Origin: Antarcticirhabdus aurantiaca
GTDB lineage: Bacteria; Pseudomonadota; Alphaproteobacteria; Rhizobiales; Rhizobiaceae
Direction: 5' to 3'
Assembly (NCBI RefSeq): GCF_009765365.1
Contig: NZ_VTOM01000031.1
Coordinates: forward strand, 1 to 64,000
DNA: 64,000 nt
This document shows, piece after piece, positions 24,924 to 32,743 of this stretch (position 1 is its first letter; the number at the start of each line of letters is the position of its first letter). Below the pieces are notes generated by a model. The model did no database searches and was not told the DNA's origin. It worked only from the letters and a program-made list of their open reading frames with translations. Made by a program: the position numbers and the translations under genes.

Positions 24924-25843
24924 TGGCGACCTATCTCCTGCGCCGCTTGTTCCAAGCCGCGCTCATCCTTCTCGGCGTCAGCCTCGTCACCTTCGCGCTT
25001 CTCTACCTCCTGCCGGCCGATCCCGCCCGGCAGATCGCCGGTCGCACGGCGTCCGCTGCCCAGGTGGCCAACATCCGCACCCAGCTCGGCCTCGATCAGC
25101 CCTTCTTCGTCCAGTACGCCCGCTATCTCGGCAACCTCCTCCAGGGCGACCTCGGCCGCTCCTATCTCCAGCGCTCGCAGGTGTCCGACCTCATCCTGGC
25201 GCGGCTGCCCGCGAGCCTTCTCCTGATGGTGGCGGCGATCGCCTGCGAGCTGGCGCTCGGCCTCACCATGGGGTTGCTCGCCGCCGTGCGGCGCGGGCGG
25301 GCCAGCGACCACGCCCTGATGGTGACCTCCTTCGTCACGGTGTCGGCGCCGCAGTTCGTGGTCGGCCTCCTCCTTCTCTACGTCTTCGCGGTGCGGCTCG
25401 GCTGGTTCCCGATCGGCGGCTACGGCACGTTCTCGCACCTCGTCCTGCCGGCCCTGACCCTCGGCATCCTCGGGGCCGGCTGGTACGCGCGGATGATGCG
25501 CTCCTCGATGGTCGACGTCCTGCGCCAGGACTACATCCGAACCGCGCGCGCCAAGGGCCTGAAGCGCTGGACCATCCTCCTGCGCCACGCCTTCCCCAAC
25601 GCGATCCTGCCGATCATCGCGATGATCGGCATCGATATCGGCCTCTTCATGAGCGGCATCGTCGTGGTGGAGAGCGTCTTCGGCTGGCCCGGCATCGGCC
25701 AGCTCGCCTGGCAGGCGATCCAGCGCGTGGACCTGCCGATCATCATGGGCGTCACCCTCGTCTCGGCCGTCGCCATCGTTCTCGGCAATCTCCTCGCCGA
25801 CCTCCTCGCCCCCTTCGTCGATCCCCGCATCAAGCTCCAGTAA
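24923..25843 (+). CDS. PepT-type ABC transporter permease (DppB-like)
   Basis: The 306-residue protein is the OppB/DppB partner. It begins MATYLLRRLFQAALILLGVS and has the LPADPARQIAGRTASAAQVA periplasmic region, six helices, and the EAA loop YIRTARAKGLKRWTILLRHA. The C-terminal VVVESVFGWPGIGQLAWQAI signature is typical. Its start shares one base with the preceding stop (TGATG). With the DppC-like partner it forms the inner-membrane channel of the importer under AmiR control. Confidence 0.93.
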   Translation: MATYLLRRLFQAALILLGVSLVTFALLYLLPADPARQIAGRTASAAQVANIRTQLGLDQPFFVQYARYLGNLLQGDLGRSYLQRSQVSDLILARLPASLLLMVAAIACELALGLTMGLLAAVRRGRASDHALMVTSFVTVSAPQFVVGLLLLYVFAVRLGWFPIGGYGTFSHLVLPALTLGILGAGWYARMMRSSMVDVLRQDYIRTARAKGLKRWTILLRHAFPNAILPIIAMIGIDIGLFMSGIVVVESVFGWPGIGQLAWQAIQRVDLPIIMGVTLVSAVAIVLGNLLADLLAPFVDPRIKLQ

Positions 25844-25863
25844 ACCGGAAGGACGCTTCGTTC

Positions 25864-27483
25864 ATGACCTCTCTCCTCAAGCGCACCGCGGCGGCGCTGG
25901 CCCTCTCGGCAGCGCTTCTCTCCGCCCCCTCCATGTCGATGGCCCAGGACGGCGGCGGCTCGATCGTCGTGACCTACAAGGACGACATCGCGACCCTCGA
26001 CCCCGCCATCGGCTACGACTGGCAGAACTTCTCGATGATCAAGGCGATCTTCGACGGGCTGATGGACTACGAGCCGGGCACGGCGACGCTTCGGCCGGGC
26101 CTTGCCGAGTCCTACGAGATCTCGCCCGACGGCAAGGTCTTCACCTTCCGCTTGCGCGACGGCGTCAAGTTCCACAACGGCCGCGCGATGACCGCCGACG
26201 ACGTGAAGTACTCCTTCGAGCGCACCGTGAACCCCGCGACCCAGTCGCCGGGCGCCGGCTTCCTCGGCTCGATCGAGGGCTTCGACGCCATGCAGGCGGG
26301 GACCGCCAGCGAGCTCTCGGGCGTCAAGATCCTCGACCCGAAGACCGTCGAGGTGACGCTGTCGCGCCCTGACGCGACGTTCCTGTCGGTCATGGCGCTG
26401 AACTTCTCCTTCATCGTGCCCAAGGAGGAGGTCGAGAAGTCCGGCGCGGACTTCGGCCGCAACCCGGTCGGCACCGGCGCCTTCAAGCTCAGCGAGTGGA
26501 CGCTCGGCCAGCGCCTCGTTCTCACGAAGAACGCGGACTACTACCGCGAGGGCGCGCCCAAGCTCGACGAGATCACCTTCGAGATCGGCCAGGAGCCGGT
26601 GGTTTCGCTCCTGCGCGTCCAGAACGGCGAGGTGGACGTGCCCGGCGACGGCATTCCGCCGGCGAAGTTCCGCGAGGTGATGGACGACCCGGCGCAGAAG
26701 GCGCGCGTCGTCGAGGGCGTGCAGCTCCACACCGGCTACATCACCATGAACACCAAGGCCGCGCCCTTCGACGACCTGAAGGTGCGCCAGGCGGTGAACA
26801 TGGCGATCAACAAGGACCGCATCGTCCAGATCATCAACGGCCGCGCGACCCCCGCCAACCAGCCGCTGCCCCCGACCATGCCCGGCTACGTCGAGGCCTA
26901 TGAGGGCTACAAGTACGACGTCGAGGGCGCCAAGAAGCTCCTCGCCGAGGCCGGTCATCCCGACGGCTTCGAGACCGAGCTCTTCGTCGCCAACGTCGAC
27001 CCGCAGCCGCGCATCGCGCAGGCGATCCAGCAGGATCTGGCGGCCATCGGCATCAAGGCCTCGATCCAGAGCCTGGCGGCCGCCAACGTCATCGCCGCCG
27101 GCGGCTCGGCGGAAGGCGCGCCGATGATCTGGTCGGGCGGCATGGCCTGGATCGCCGACTTCCCCGACCCGTCCAACTTCTACGGCCCCATCCTCGGCTG
27201 CGCGGGTGCGGCGGAAGGCGGCTGGAACTGGGCGAAGTACTGCAACGAGGCGCTCGACGCCAAGGCCGCGGAAGCCGACGCCATCGTCGACCCGGCCAAG
27301 GCCGCCGAGCGCGCCGCGGCGTGGGGGCAGGTCTACGAGGGCGTCATGGCCGACGCCCCCTGGGCGCCGGTCTTCAACGAGAAGCGCTACACCATGCGCT
27401 CGGAGCGGATGGGCGGCGAGGACGCACTCTATATCGACCCGGTCAACACCCCGATGAACTACAAGTACGTCGAGACGAAGTGA
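25864..27483 (+). CDS. ABC transporter substrate-binding protein, family 5 (DppA-like)
   Basis: The 539-residue periplasmic protein has a Sec signal peptide (MTSLLKRTAAALALSAALLS, with cleavage near SMAQD). SBP_bac_5 landmarks follow: GLMDYEPGTATLRPGLAESY, FTFRLRDGVKFHNGRAMTAD, NPVGTGAFKLSEWTLGQRLV and VRQAVNMAINKDRIVQIING. A GGAAGGA site lies 10 bases before the ATG, stronger than for the permeases, as expected for a binding protein made in excess. The ligand is unknown; family members bind peptides, nickel, opines or other compounds. Linkage to a formamidase and AmiC suggests an amide or a formamide-releasing compound. Confidence 0.92.
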   Translation: MTSLLKRTAAALALSAALLSAPSMSMAQDGGGSIVVTYKDDIATLDPAIGYDWQNFSMIKAIFDGLMDYEPGTATLRPGLAESYEISPDGKVFTFRLRDGVKFHNGRAMTADDVKYSFERTVNPATQSPGAGFLGSIEGFDAMQAGTASELSGVKILDPKTVEVTLSRPDATFLSVMALNFSFIVPKEEVEKSGADFGRNPVGTGAFKLSEWTLGQRLVLTKNADYYREGAPKLDEITFEIGQEPVVSLLRVQNGEVDVPGDGIPPAKFREVMDDPAQKARVVEGVQLHTGYITMNTKAAPFDDLKVRQAVNMAINKDRIVQIINGRATPANQPLPPTMPGYVEAYEGYKYDVEGAKKLLAEAGHPDGFETELFVANVDPQPRIAQAIQQDLAAIGIKASIQSLAAANVIAAGGSAEGAPMIWSGGMAWIADFPDPSNFYGPILGCAGAAEGGWNWAKYCNEALDAKAAEADAIVDPAKAAERAAAWGQVYEGVMADAPWAPVFNEKRYTMRSERMGGEDALYIDPVNTPMNYKYVETK

Positions 27484-27484
27484 G

Positions 27485-28429
27485 ATGTGCAAGGCCTGCG
27501 ACTACACCATTCACGGCCGGCAGCATCATTTCGGCTGGGACAATTCGCTCGAACCGGCGCTGCGCGTGGCGCCGGGATCGACGATCGAGTTCGAGTGCCG
27601 GGATAGTTCCGCCGGCCAGCTGACGCCGGAGTCCACGGTCGAGAGCGTCGCCACCCTCGACTTTTCCAAGATCAACCCGGTCTCGGGCCCGATCTTCGTC
27701 GAGGGCGCCGAGCCCGGCGACGCTCTGAAGGTGACGATCGAGGGGTTCAAACCGTCCGGCTTCGGCTGGACGGCGAACATCCCCGGCTTCGGCCTTCTCG
27801 CCGACCAGTTCACCGAGCCCGCGCTGACGCTCTGGTCCTATGATCCGACCTCGCTCGAGCCGGCGGCCTTCGGCGCGCACGGCCGCGTGCCGCTGAAGCC
27901 CTTCGCGGGGACGATCGGCAACGCGCTGGCGGAACCGGGCCACCATTCGGTGGTTCCGCCGCGCCGGGTCGGCGGCAACCTCGACATCCGCGATCTCGCG
28001 GCGGGAACGGAGCTCTACCTCCCCGTCGAGGTCGCCGGCGCGCTGTTCTCCGTCGGCGACACCCACGCCGCTCAAGGCGACGGCGAGGTCTGCGGCACGG
28101 CGATCGAGAGCCCGATGAACGCCGTCCTCACGCTCGACCTCGTGAAGGGCGCCAAGCTCGCGATGCCCCGCTTCACGACGCCGGGACCGGTGACGCGCCA
28201 CCTCGACGCCAAGGGCTACGAGGTGACGACGGGCGTCGGGCCCGACCTCATGACGGGTGCCCGCCAGGCCGTCGCCGACATGGTGGAGCTGCTCGCCGGC
28301 CGCTACAACATGAACCCCGTCGACGCCTACATGCTGGTCTCGACCTGCGGGGATCTCCGGATCTCGGAGATCGTCGACATGCCGAATTGGGTCGTGTCGT
28401 TCTACTTCCCGCGGGTGGTGTTCGAGTAG
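27485..28429 (+). CDS. Formamidase/acetamidase-family amidohydrolase
   Basis: The 314-residue cytoplasmic enzyme belongs to the FmdA_AmdA family, which hydrolyses formamide, acetamide or related short amides to ammonia and an acid. It contains TPESTVESVATLDFSKINPV, SGPIFVEGAEPGDALKVTIE, the GDTHAAQGDGEVCGTAIE active-site region and GDLRISEIVDMPNWVV. It starts MCKACDYTIHGRQHHFGWDN, one base after the binding-protein stop, so it is coupled to the importer. It is unrelated to AmiE, the nitrilase-fold amidase that AmiC/AmiR control in Pseudomonas. The exact substrate is inference. Confidence 0.88.
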   Translation: MCKACDYTIHGRQHHFGWDNSLEPALRVAPGSTIEFECRDSSAGQLTPESTVESVATLDFSKINPVSGPIFVEGAEPGDALKVTIEGFKPSGFGWTANIPGFGLLADQFTEPALTLWSYDPTSLEPAAFGAHGRVPLKPFAGTIGNALAEPGHHSVVPPRRVGGNLDIRDLAAGTELYLPVEVAGALFSVGDTHAAQGDGEVCGTAIESPMNAVLTLDLVKGAKLAMPRFTTPGPVTRHLDAKGYEVTTGVGPDLMTGARQAVADMVELLAGRYNMNPVDAYMLVSTCGDLRISEIVDMPNWVVSFYFPRVVFE

Positions 28430-28492
28430 GCGGACCAGCCCCGCTCCCGCAGCCGCAACCGCAGCCGCAGCCTTTGGCGGGCTCGCACCTCC

Positions 28493-28543
28493 CCCTCTCC
28501 CGCGACGGGAGAGGGTGCCCCGAAGGGGCGGGTGAGGGTTTTT
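28493..28543 (+). repeat. Palindromic intergenic repeat with T run (copy 1a)
   Basis: A perfect hairpin CCCTCTCCCG-CGA-CGGGAGAGGG (28493-28515) is followed by CCCC-GAA-GGGG (28518-28528) and GGGTGAGGGTTTTT. The same CCCTCTCCCG/CGGGAGAGGG unit with GGGTGAGGGT occurs at 59662-59724. It may also act as a transcription terminator or mRNA stabiliser between the formamidase and ATPase genes. Confidence 0.75.
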
Positions 28544-28591
28544 CCAGGGCGCGCTGCGAGCGCGCTTGGACCACCGGACGCGCGGCGACCG

Positions 28592-28638
28592 GAGACCCTC
28601 ATCCGCCTGCCGGCACCGTCTCCCGAAACGGGCGAAGG
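28592..28638 (+). repeat. Palindromic intergenic repeat (copy 1b)
   Basis: This block begins GAGACCCTCATCCGCCTGCC and continues through TCTCCCGAAACGGG. It matches 59573-59619 with about two differences over some 45 bases, so it is a dispersed repeat. It lies 40 bases before the ABC ATPase start. Confidence 0.75.
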
Positions 28639-28678
28639 GGGCAGCTTCGGCGCCGTGCCTTGCCTTTCACGAGTTGTC

Positions 28679-30427
28679 ATGACTGCCGAACCCGTCCTTT
28701 CCGTCGCCAACCTCACGATCGCCGTCGGCTCGGGCACCGCCCGGCGCCGCCTCGTCGACGATCTGTCCTTCACCCTCCACCGCGGCGAGACGCTCTGCAT
28801 CGCGGGCGAGTCCGGGTCGGGCAAGTCGCTGACCTCGCTCGCGATCATGGGGCTTCTGCCAAAACCCGGGCCGGTGGTCGCGGGCGGGTCGATCCGGCTC
28901 GGCAGCGAGGACCTGACCGCGCTGCCCGAGCGCGCCATGCGGCGCGTGCGGGGCGACCGGATCGCGATGATCTTCCAGGAGCCGATGACCTCGCTGAACC
29001 CGGTTCTGACCATCGGGCGCCAGCTGGTGGAGGCCATCGAGGCGCATCGCGACGCATCGCGCGCGGACGCGCGGCGGCTGGCGCTCGAAGCGCTTGAGGC
29101 GGTGCGCATCCCCGAGGCGGCGCGGCGCATGCGGCAGTACCCGCACGAACTGTCGGGGGGCATGCGCCAACGCGTGATGATCGCGATGGCGCTGGCCCTC
29201 GAGCCCGACGTCCTCATCGCCGACGAGCCGACCACGGCGCTCGACGTGACGATCCAGGCGCAGGTCCTCGGCATCCTCAAGGAGATCCAGGCGAGCCGCG
29301 GCACCGCCGTGATCCTCATCACCCACGACATGGGCGTCGTCGCCGAGATGGCCGACCGGGTCGTGGTGATGCGGGAGGGCCAGGCGGTGGAGAGCGGGGC
29401 GGTGGCGCCGCTCTTCGCGGCCCCGCGCGAGGACTACACCAAGGCGCTTCTCGCCGCCGTTCCGCGCATGGGGACGGGGAGCGAGGGCGCACCCGTCGCC
29501 ACCGTCGCCGTGGCCGCGCCGGTGGCCGAGATCCGCGACCTTTCCGTCCGCTTTCCGCTGAAGGGCGGGCTTCTCGGGCGCACGACGGCCGAGGTCCACG
29601 CCGTCGCCGGCATCTCCTTCGACATCCCCGCCGGCCAGACGCTGAGCCTCGTCGGCGAGAGCGGCTGCGGCAAGTCGACGACGGCGAAGGCCATCGCCGG
29701 GCTCGTGCCCTATGCCGGCTCGCTGTCCGTCGCCGGCCGGCCGGCCGCGAACCTGTCGGCACCTGAGCGCAAGGCCCTGCGGCGGGACGTGCAGATGGTG
29801 TTCCAGGACCCCTTCGCCTCGCTCGACCCGCGCATGCGGGTCGGCGACCTCGTCGCCGAGCCCCTCGTCATCCACGGCATCGGCTCGGCCGCCGAGCGGC
29901 GCGAGCGGGTGGCCGGCCTCTTCGAGCGCGTCGGGCTCCAGCCGGACGCCATGCGGCGCTACCCGCACCAGTTCTCCGGCGGCCAGCGCCAGCGCGTCTG
30001 CATCGCCCGCGCCCTGGCGCTTCGGCCGAAGCTCATCATCGCCGACGAGAGCGTGTCGGCGCTCGACGTGTCCGTCCAGAAGCGCGTGTTGGAACTCCTG
30101 AAGGAGCTGCAGGCCGAGTTCGGCATCGCCTACCTCTTCATCAGCCACGACATGGCGGTGGTGGAGAACATCTCGGACCGCGTGGCCGTCATGTATCTCG
30201 GCCAGATCGTGGAGACCGGCACGCGCGCCCAGGTCTTCGGCTCGCCGCGCCACGCCTATACGCGCCGGCTGATCGAGGCGGTGCCGGTGCCCGATCCCGC
30301 CCGCCGCCGCACCGCCTTCCCGCGCCTCGTCGGCGACATTCCGAGCGCGGTGAGGAAGCCGAACGACCCGCCGGCGCGCCTCGCACTCCGCGACGTCGGC
30401 GGCGGCCACCTCGTCGCCGCCGAATAA
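28679..30427 (+). CDS. Fused PepT-type ABC ATPase (DppD-DppF)
   Basis: The 582-residue protein carries two ATPase domains in one chain. The N-terminal one (about 1-270) has Walker A GESGSGKSLTSLA, signature LSGGMRQRVMIAMALA and Walker B VLIADEPTTALDVT. The C-terminal one (about 285-560) has GESGCGKSTTAKA, FSGGQRQRVCIARALA and LIIADESVSALDVS. It would energise the DppC/DppB-like permeases upstream. The ATG at 28679 lies just before the first domain strand. It is separated from the formamidase gene by about 250 bases holding the palindromic repeats, so its expression may be uncoupled from the rest of the operon. Confidence 0.93.
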   Translation: MTAEPVLSVANLTIAVGSGTARRRLVDDLSFTLHRGETLCIAGESGSGKSLTSLAIMGLLPKPGPVVAGGSIRLGSEDLTALPERAMRRVRGDRIAMIFQEPMTSLNPVLTIGRQLVEAIEAHRDASRADARRLALEALEAVRIPEAARRMRQYPHELSGGMRQRVMIAMALALEPDVLIADEPTTALDVTIQAQVLGILKEIQASRGTAVILITHDMGVVAEMADRVVVMREGQAVESGAVAPLFAAPREDYTKALLAAVPRMGTGSEGAPVATVAVAAPVAEIRDLSVRFPLKGGLLGRTTAEVHAVAGISFDIPAGQTLSLVGESGCGKSTTAKAIAGLVPYAGSLSVAGRPAANLSAPERKALRRDVQMVFQDPFASLDPRMRVGDLVAEPLVIHGIGSAAERRERVAGLFERVGLQPDAMRRYPHQFSGGQRQRVCIARALALRPKLIIADESVSALDVSVQKRVLELLKELQAEFGIAYLFISHDMAVVENISDRVAVMYLGQIVETGTRAQVFGSPRHAYTRRLIEAVPVPDPARRRTAFPRLVGDIPSAVRKPNDPPARLALRDVGGGHLVAAE

Positions 30428-30433
30428 GGGTTT

Positions 30434-31810
30434 TCAGCGCCGCAGGGCGCTCGGCACGACCCCGAGGCCGGCGAGGATCGCCGCGAGCACCAGCGCGAAG
30501 GTCGCGGGGCTGTCGGCGACGAGGCCGAAGACCACCGCGAGGAGCGCCGTGCCGCCGGACTGGCCGAGGAGCCGCGCCGTCGACTGGACGCCCGCCGCGC
30601 CGCCGCTTCGCTCGCGCGGGGCGCTGCCGATCAGGAGCTTGTTGTTCGGCGTCTGGAACAGGCCGAAGCCGGTGCCGGCGAGAACGAGGCGCCACACGAT
30701 GTCGGCATCGGACGGGTTGGCCGGAAGCAGCGCGAGCGCCAGGAGGCCGGCCGAGAAGAGCGCGAGGCCCGTCGCCGCCAGCTTCCCCGCGGCCAGGCGG
30801 TCGGCGAGGCGGCCCGACACCACGGCGGCGATGGCGGTCGCGACCGGCCAGGGCGTGATCAGGAACCCGGTCTCGGTCGCCGAGCGGCCGAGCGTGTCGT
30901 GGAACAGGAAGGGCAGACAGACGAAGGCGATCGCCTGGGCGCCGAAGGACAGGATCGAGGTGACGGCCGAGAGCGCGATCACCGGCAGCTTCAGGAGGTC
31001 GACCGGCAGGAGGGGCGCGGGCAGCGTCAGCTGCGAGCGCACGAAGACGAGTCCGACCACGACGCCCGCGGCGATCTGCGCGAGAGCGAGCCCCGACCCT
31101 TCCGCGTGGCCGAGGCCGTTGATGCCGGAGATCAGGAGGCCGAAGGTCGCCGCGCTGAGGAGCGCGCCGAGAACGTCGAAGCGCCCGCCCGCGCCGCGGG
31201 TTCGCGGCAGCATGCGCCAGCCGACGGCGAGCGCGAGAGCCCCGAGCGGCAGGTTGAGAAGAAACAGCGCCTGCCAGGGCGCGACCGCCAGGATCAGCCC
31301 GGCGATGGTCGGTCCGGCGGCGGAGGACACGCCGACGATCATCGCGACGTAGCCGAGCGAGCGGCCGAGCAGCGCCTGGGGCACGATGAAGCGCACGAGG
31401 GCGATGTTGACGCTCATGATGCCGGCCGCGCCGAAGCCCTGCAGGGCGCGGGACGCGATCAGGAGGGGGAGCGAATCCGAGAGCGCGCAGGCGAGCGAGG
31501 CCAGCGTGAAGACGAGGAGGCCGCCGAGATAGACCCGGCGGTAGCCCACCACCTCGCCGAGCTTGGCGAGGGGCAGGAGCAGGACCGTGACGGCCAGCTG
31601 GTAGGCGTTGACGATCCAGATCGCGTCGACGGGCCGGATGTCGAAGGCCTGGGTGATGGGAGGAAGCGCGACGTTGGCGATGGCGCCGTCGAGGACGGCG
31701 ATGAAGGTCGCGACCGCGATGGCCGCGAAGGCCCACAAGCGCGGTCCCGCCGCGAGCCCGTCTTCCGCTGCCTCGTCGAGCCGGGCGACCGCCGCGTCAC
31801 TCGCCGACAT
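30434..31810 (-). CDS. MFS transporter, DHA2/EmrB-type drug exporter
   Basis: The 458-residue membrane protein has the 12-14 helix layout of DHA2 drug exporters. Motif A-like LPLAKLGEVVGYRRVYLGGL follows helix 2, the D1 region is ATFIAVLDGAIANVALPPIT, and motif C is SLGYVAMIVGVSSAAGPTIA. The ATG overlaps the 3' end of the epimerase-like gene by 14 bases, so the two are co-expressed. It is convergent with the ABC ATPase gene across only 6 bases. Substrate unknown; the link to a sugar-type epimerase could mean export of a metabolite rather than a drug. Confidence 0.9.
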   Translation of the reverse strand: MSASDAAVARLDEAAEDGLAAGPRLWAFAAIAVATFIAVLDGAIANVALPPITQAFDIRPVDAIWIVNAYQLAVTVLLLPLAKLGEVVGYRRVYLGGLLVFTLASLACALSDSLPLLIASRALQGFGAAGIMSVNIALVRFIVPQALLGRSLGYVAMIVGVSSAAGPTIAGLILAVAPWQALFLLNLPLGALALAVGWRMLPRTRGAGGRFDVLGALLSAATFGLLISGINGLGHAEGSGLALAQIAAGVVVGLVFVRSQLTLPAPLLPVDLLKLPVIALSAVTSILSFGAQAIAFVCLPFLFHDTLGRSATETGFLITPWPVATAIAAVVSGRLADRLAAGKLAATGLALFSAGLLALALLPANPSDADIVWRLVLAGTGFGLFQTPNNKLLIGSAPRERSGGAAGVQSTARLLGQSGGTALLAVVFGLVADSPATFALVLAAILAGLGVVPSALRR

Positions 31811-32687
31811 ATTGGCGCCAGTTGTGCTCCTCGCGGAAACCCAGCACCTCGCGGATCTTGCGGTTCGAGAGCGGCGCCTCGTACGCGCCCATCGGCCTCG
31901 TCACCGGGATCTGCGGGCAGTGCTCGGCCAGGAACTCGGCGGTCGGCTGGCGCGCGGTGATGGTGTCGTTGGTGGCGTTGAAGACCTGGAAGCCGAGGCC
32001 GTCCTTTTCGAGGCACAGATGGACGATCTGCCCGAGGTCGCGCGCGTCGATGTAGCTCCAGGCGTTCCGCTTGCGCGACATCGGGTCGGCGAGGAAGCCG
32101 GGGAAGTTTCCGTATTCGTGCGGCTCGATGACGTTGCCGATGCGCAGCGCGTAGATGTCGGCGCCGGTGCGCATGGCGAAGGCGCGGGCGGTCTTCTCGT
32201 TGACGAGCTTCGACAGGCCGTAGCTGTCCATCGGGTCGATGTCGTAGTCCTCTTCCAGCGGGAAGGCGTGGAAGTCCTTGTCGCCTTCCGCGAAGCAGAC
32301 GCCGTAGGTGGTCTCGGAGGAGGCGATCACGATCTTGCGGATGCCGAGCTTCACCGCCGCCTCGATGACGTTGTAGGTGCCGACCGTGTTGATGCGGAAG
32401 GTCTCGTTGTCCGGGCGGATCAGGACGCGGGGGACGGCCGCGAAGTGGACCACCGCGTCGACGGGCGCCGGCACGCGGCCCGTCTCGAAGCCCTCGAAGC
32501 CGAAATGGGTGGTGAGGGCGTTGAACATCTGCCCGCTGTCGGTGATGTCGGCGATCAGCGTGTTGACATCAGGATGGTCCAGCGGCGTCAGGTCGACGTT
32601 CAGCACCTCGTAGCCGCGGTCGAGGAGGGTGGGCACGACGTGGCGGCCGGCCTTGCCGGCGCCGCCGGTGAACACGATGCGCTTCAT
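31797..32687 (-). CDS. NAD-dependent epimerase/dehydratase (extended SDR)
   Basis: The 296-residue enzyme starts MKRIVFTGGAGKAGRHVVPT, with the GGxGKAG nucleotide motif. It has the substrate strand KIVIASSETTYGVCF, the catalytic Tyr-x3-Lys in DSYGLSKLVNEK and the SYIDARDLGQIVHLCLEKDG region. The family includes UDP-glucose 4-epimerases and uronate or sugar dehydrogenases; the missing glycine in GxxGxxG (GGAGKAG) and short C-terminus favour a dehydrogenase-like member, but this is uncertain. An AAGGA site lies 6 bases before the ATG. It is coupled to the MFS gene downstream. Confidence 0.82.
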   Translation of the reverse strand: MKRIVFTGGAGKAGRHVVPTLLDRGYEVLNVDLTPLDHPDVNTLIADITDSGQMFNALTTHFGFEGFETGRVPAPVDAVVHFAAVPRVLIRPDNETFRINTVGTYNVIEAAVKLGIRKIVIASSETTYGVCFAEGDKDFHAFPLEEDYDIDPMDSYGLSKLVNEKTARAFAMRTGADIYALRIGNVIEPHEYGNFPGFLADPMSRKRNAWSYIDARDLGQIVHLCLEKDGLGFQVFNATNDTITARQPTAEFLAEHCPQIPVTRPMGAYEAPLSNRKIREVLGFREEHNWRQYVGE

Positions 32688-32743
32688 GGACAATCCTTGT
32701 GCTTCTGGTGTCGTCGTGCGCGAACGCGGGCGCGCCGCGCGGA

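Noticed and set aside
28449-28475. Run of CCGCAG/CCGCAA units, considered as a tandem repeat array or CRISPR-like
   Set aside because: Only about four 6-base units with no spacers; too short to be more than local simple sequence.
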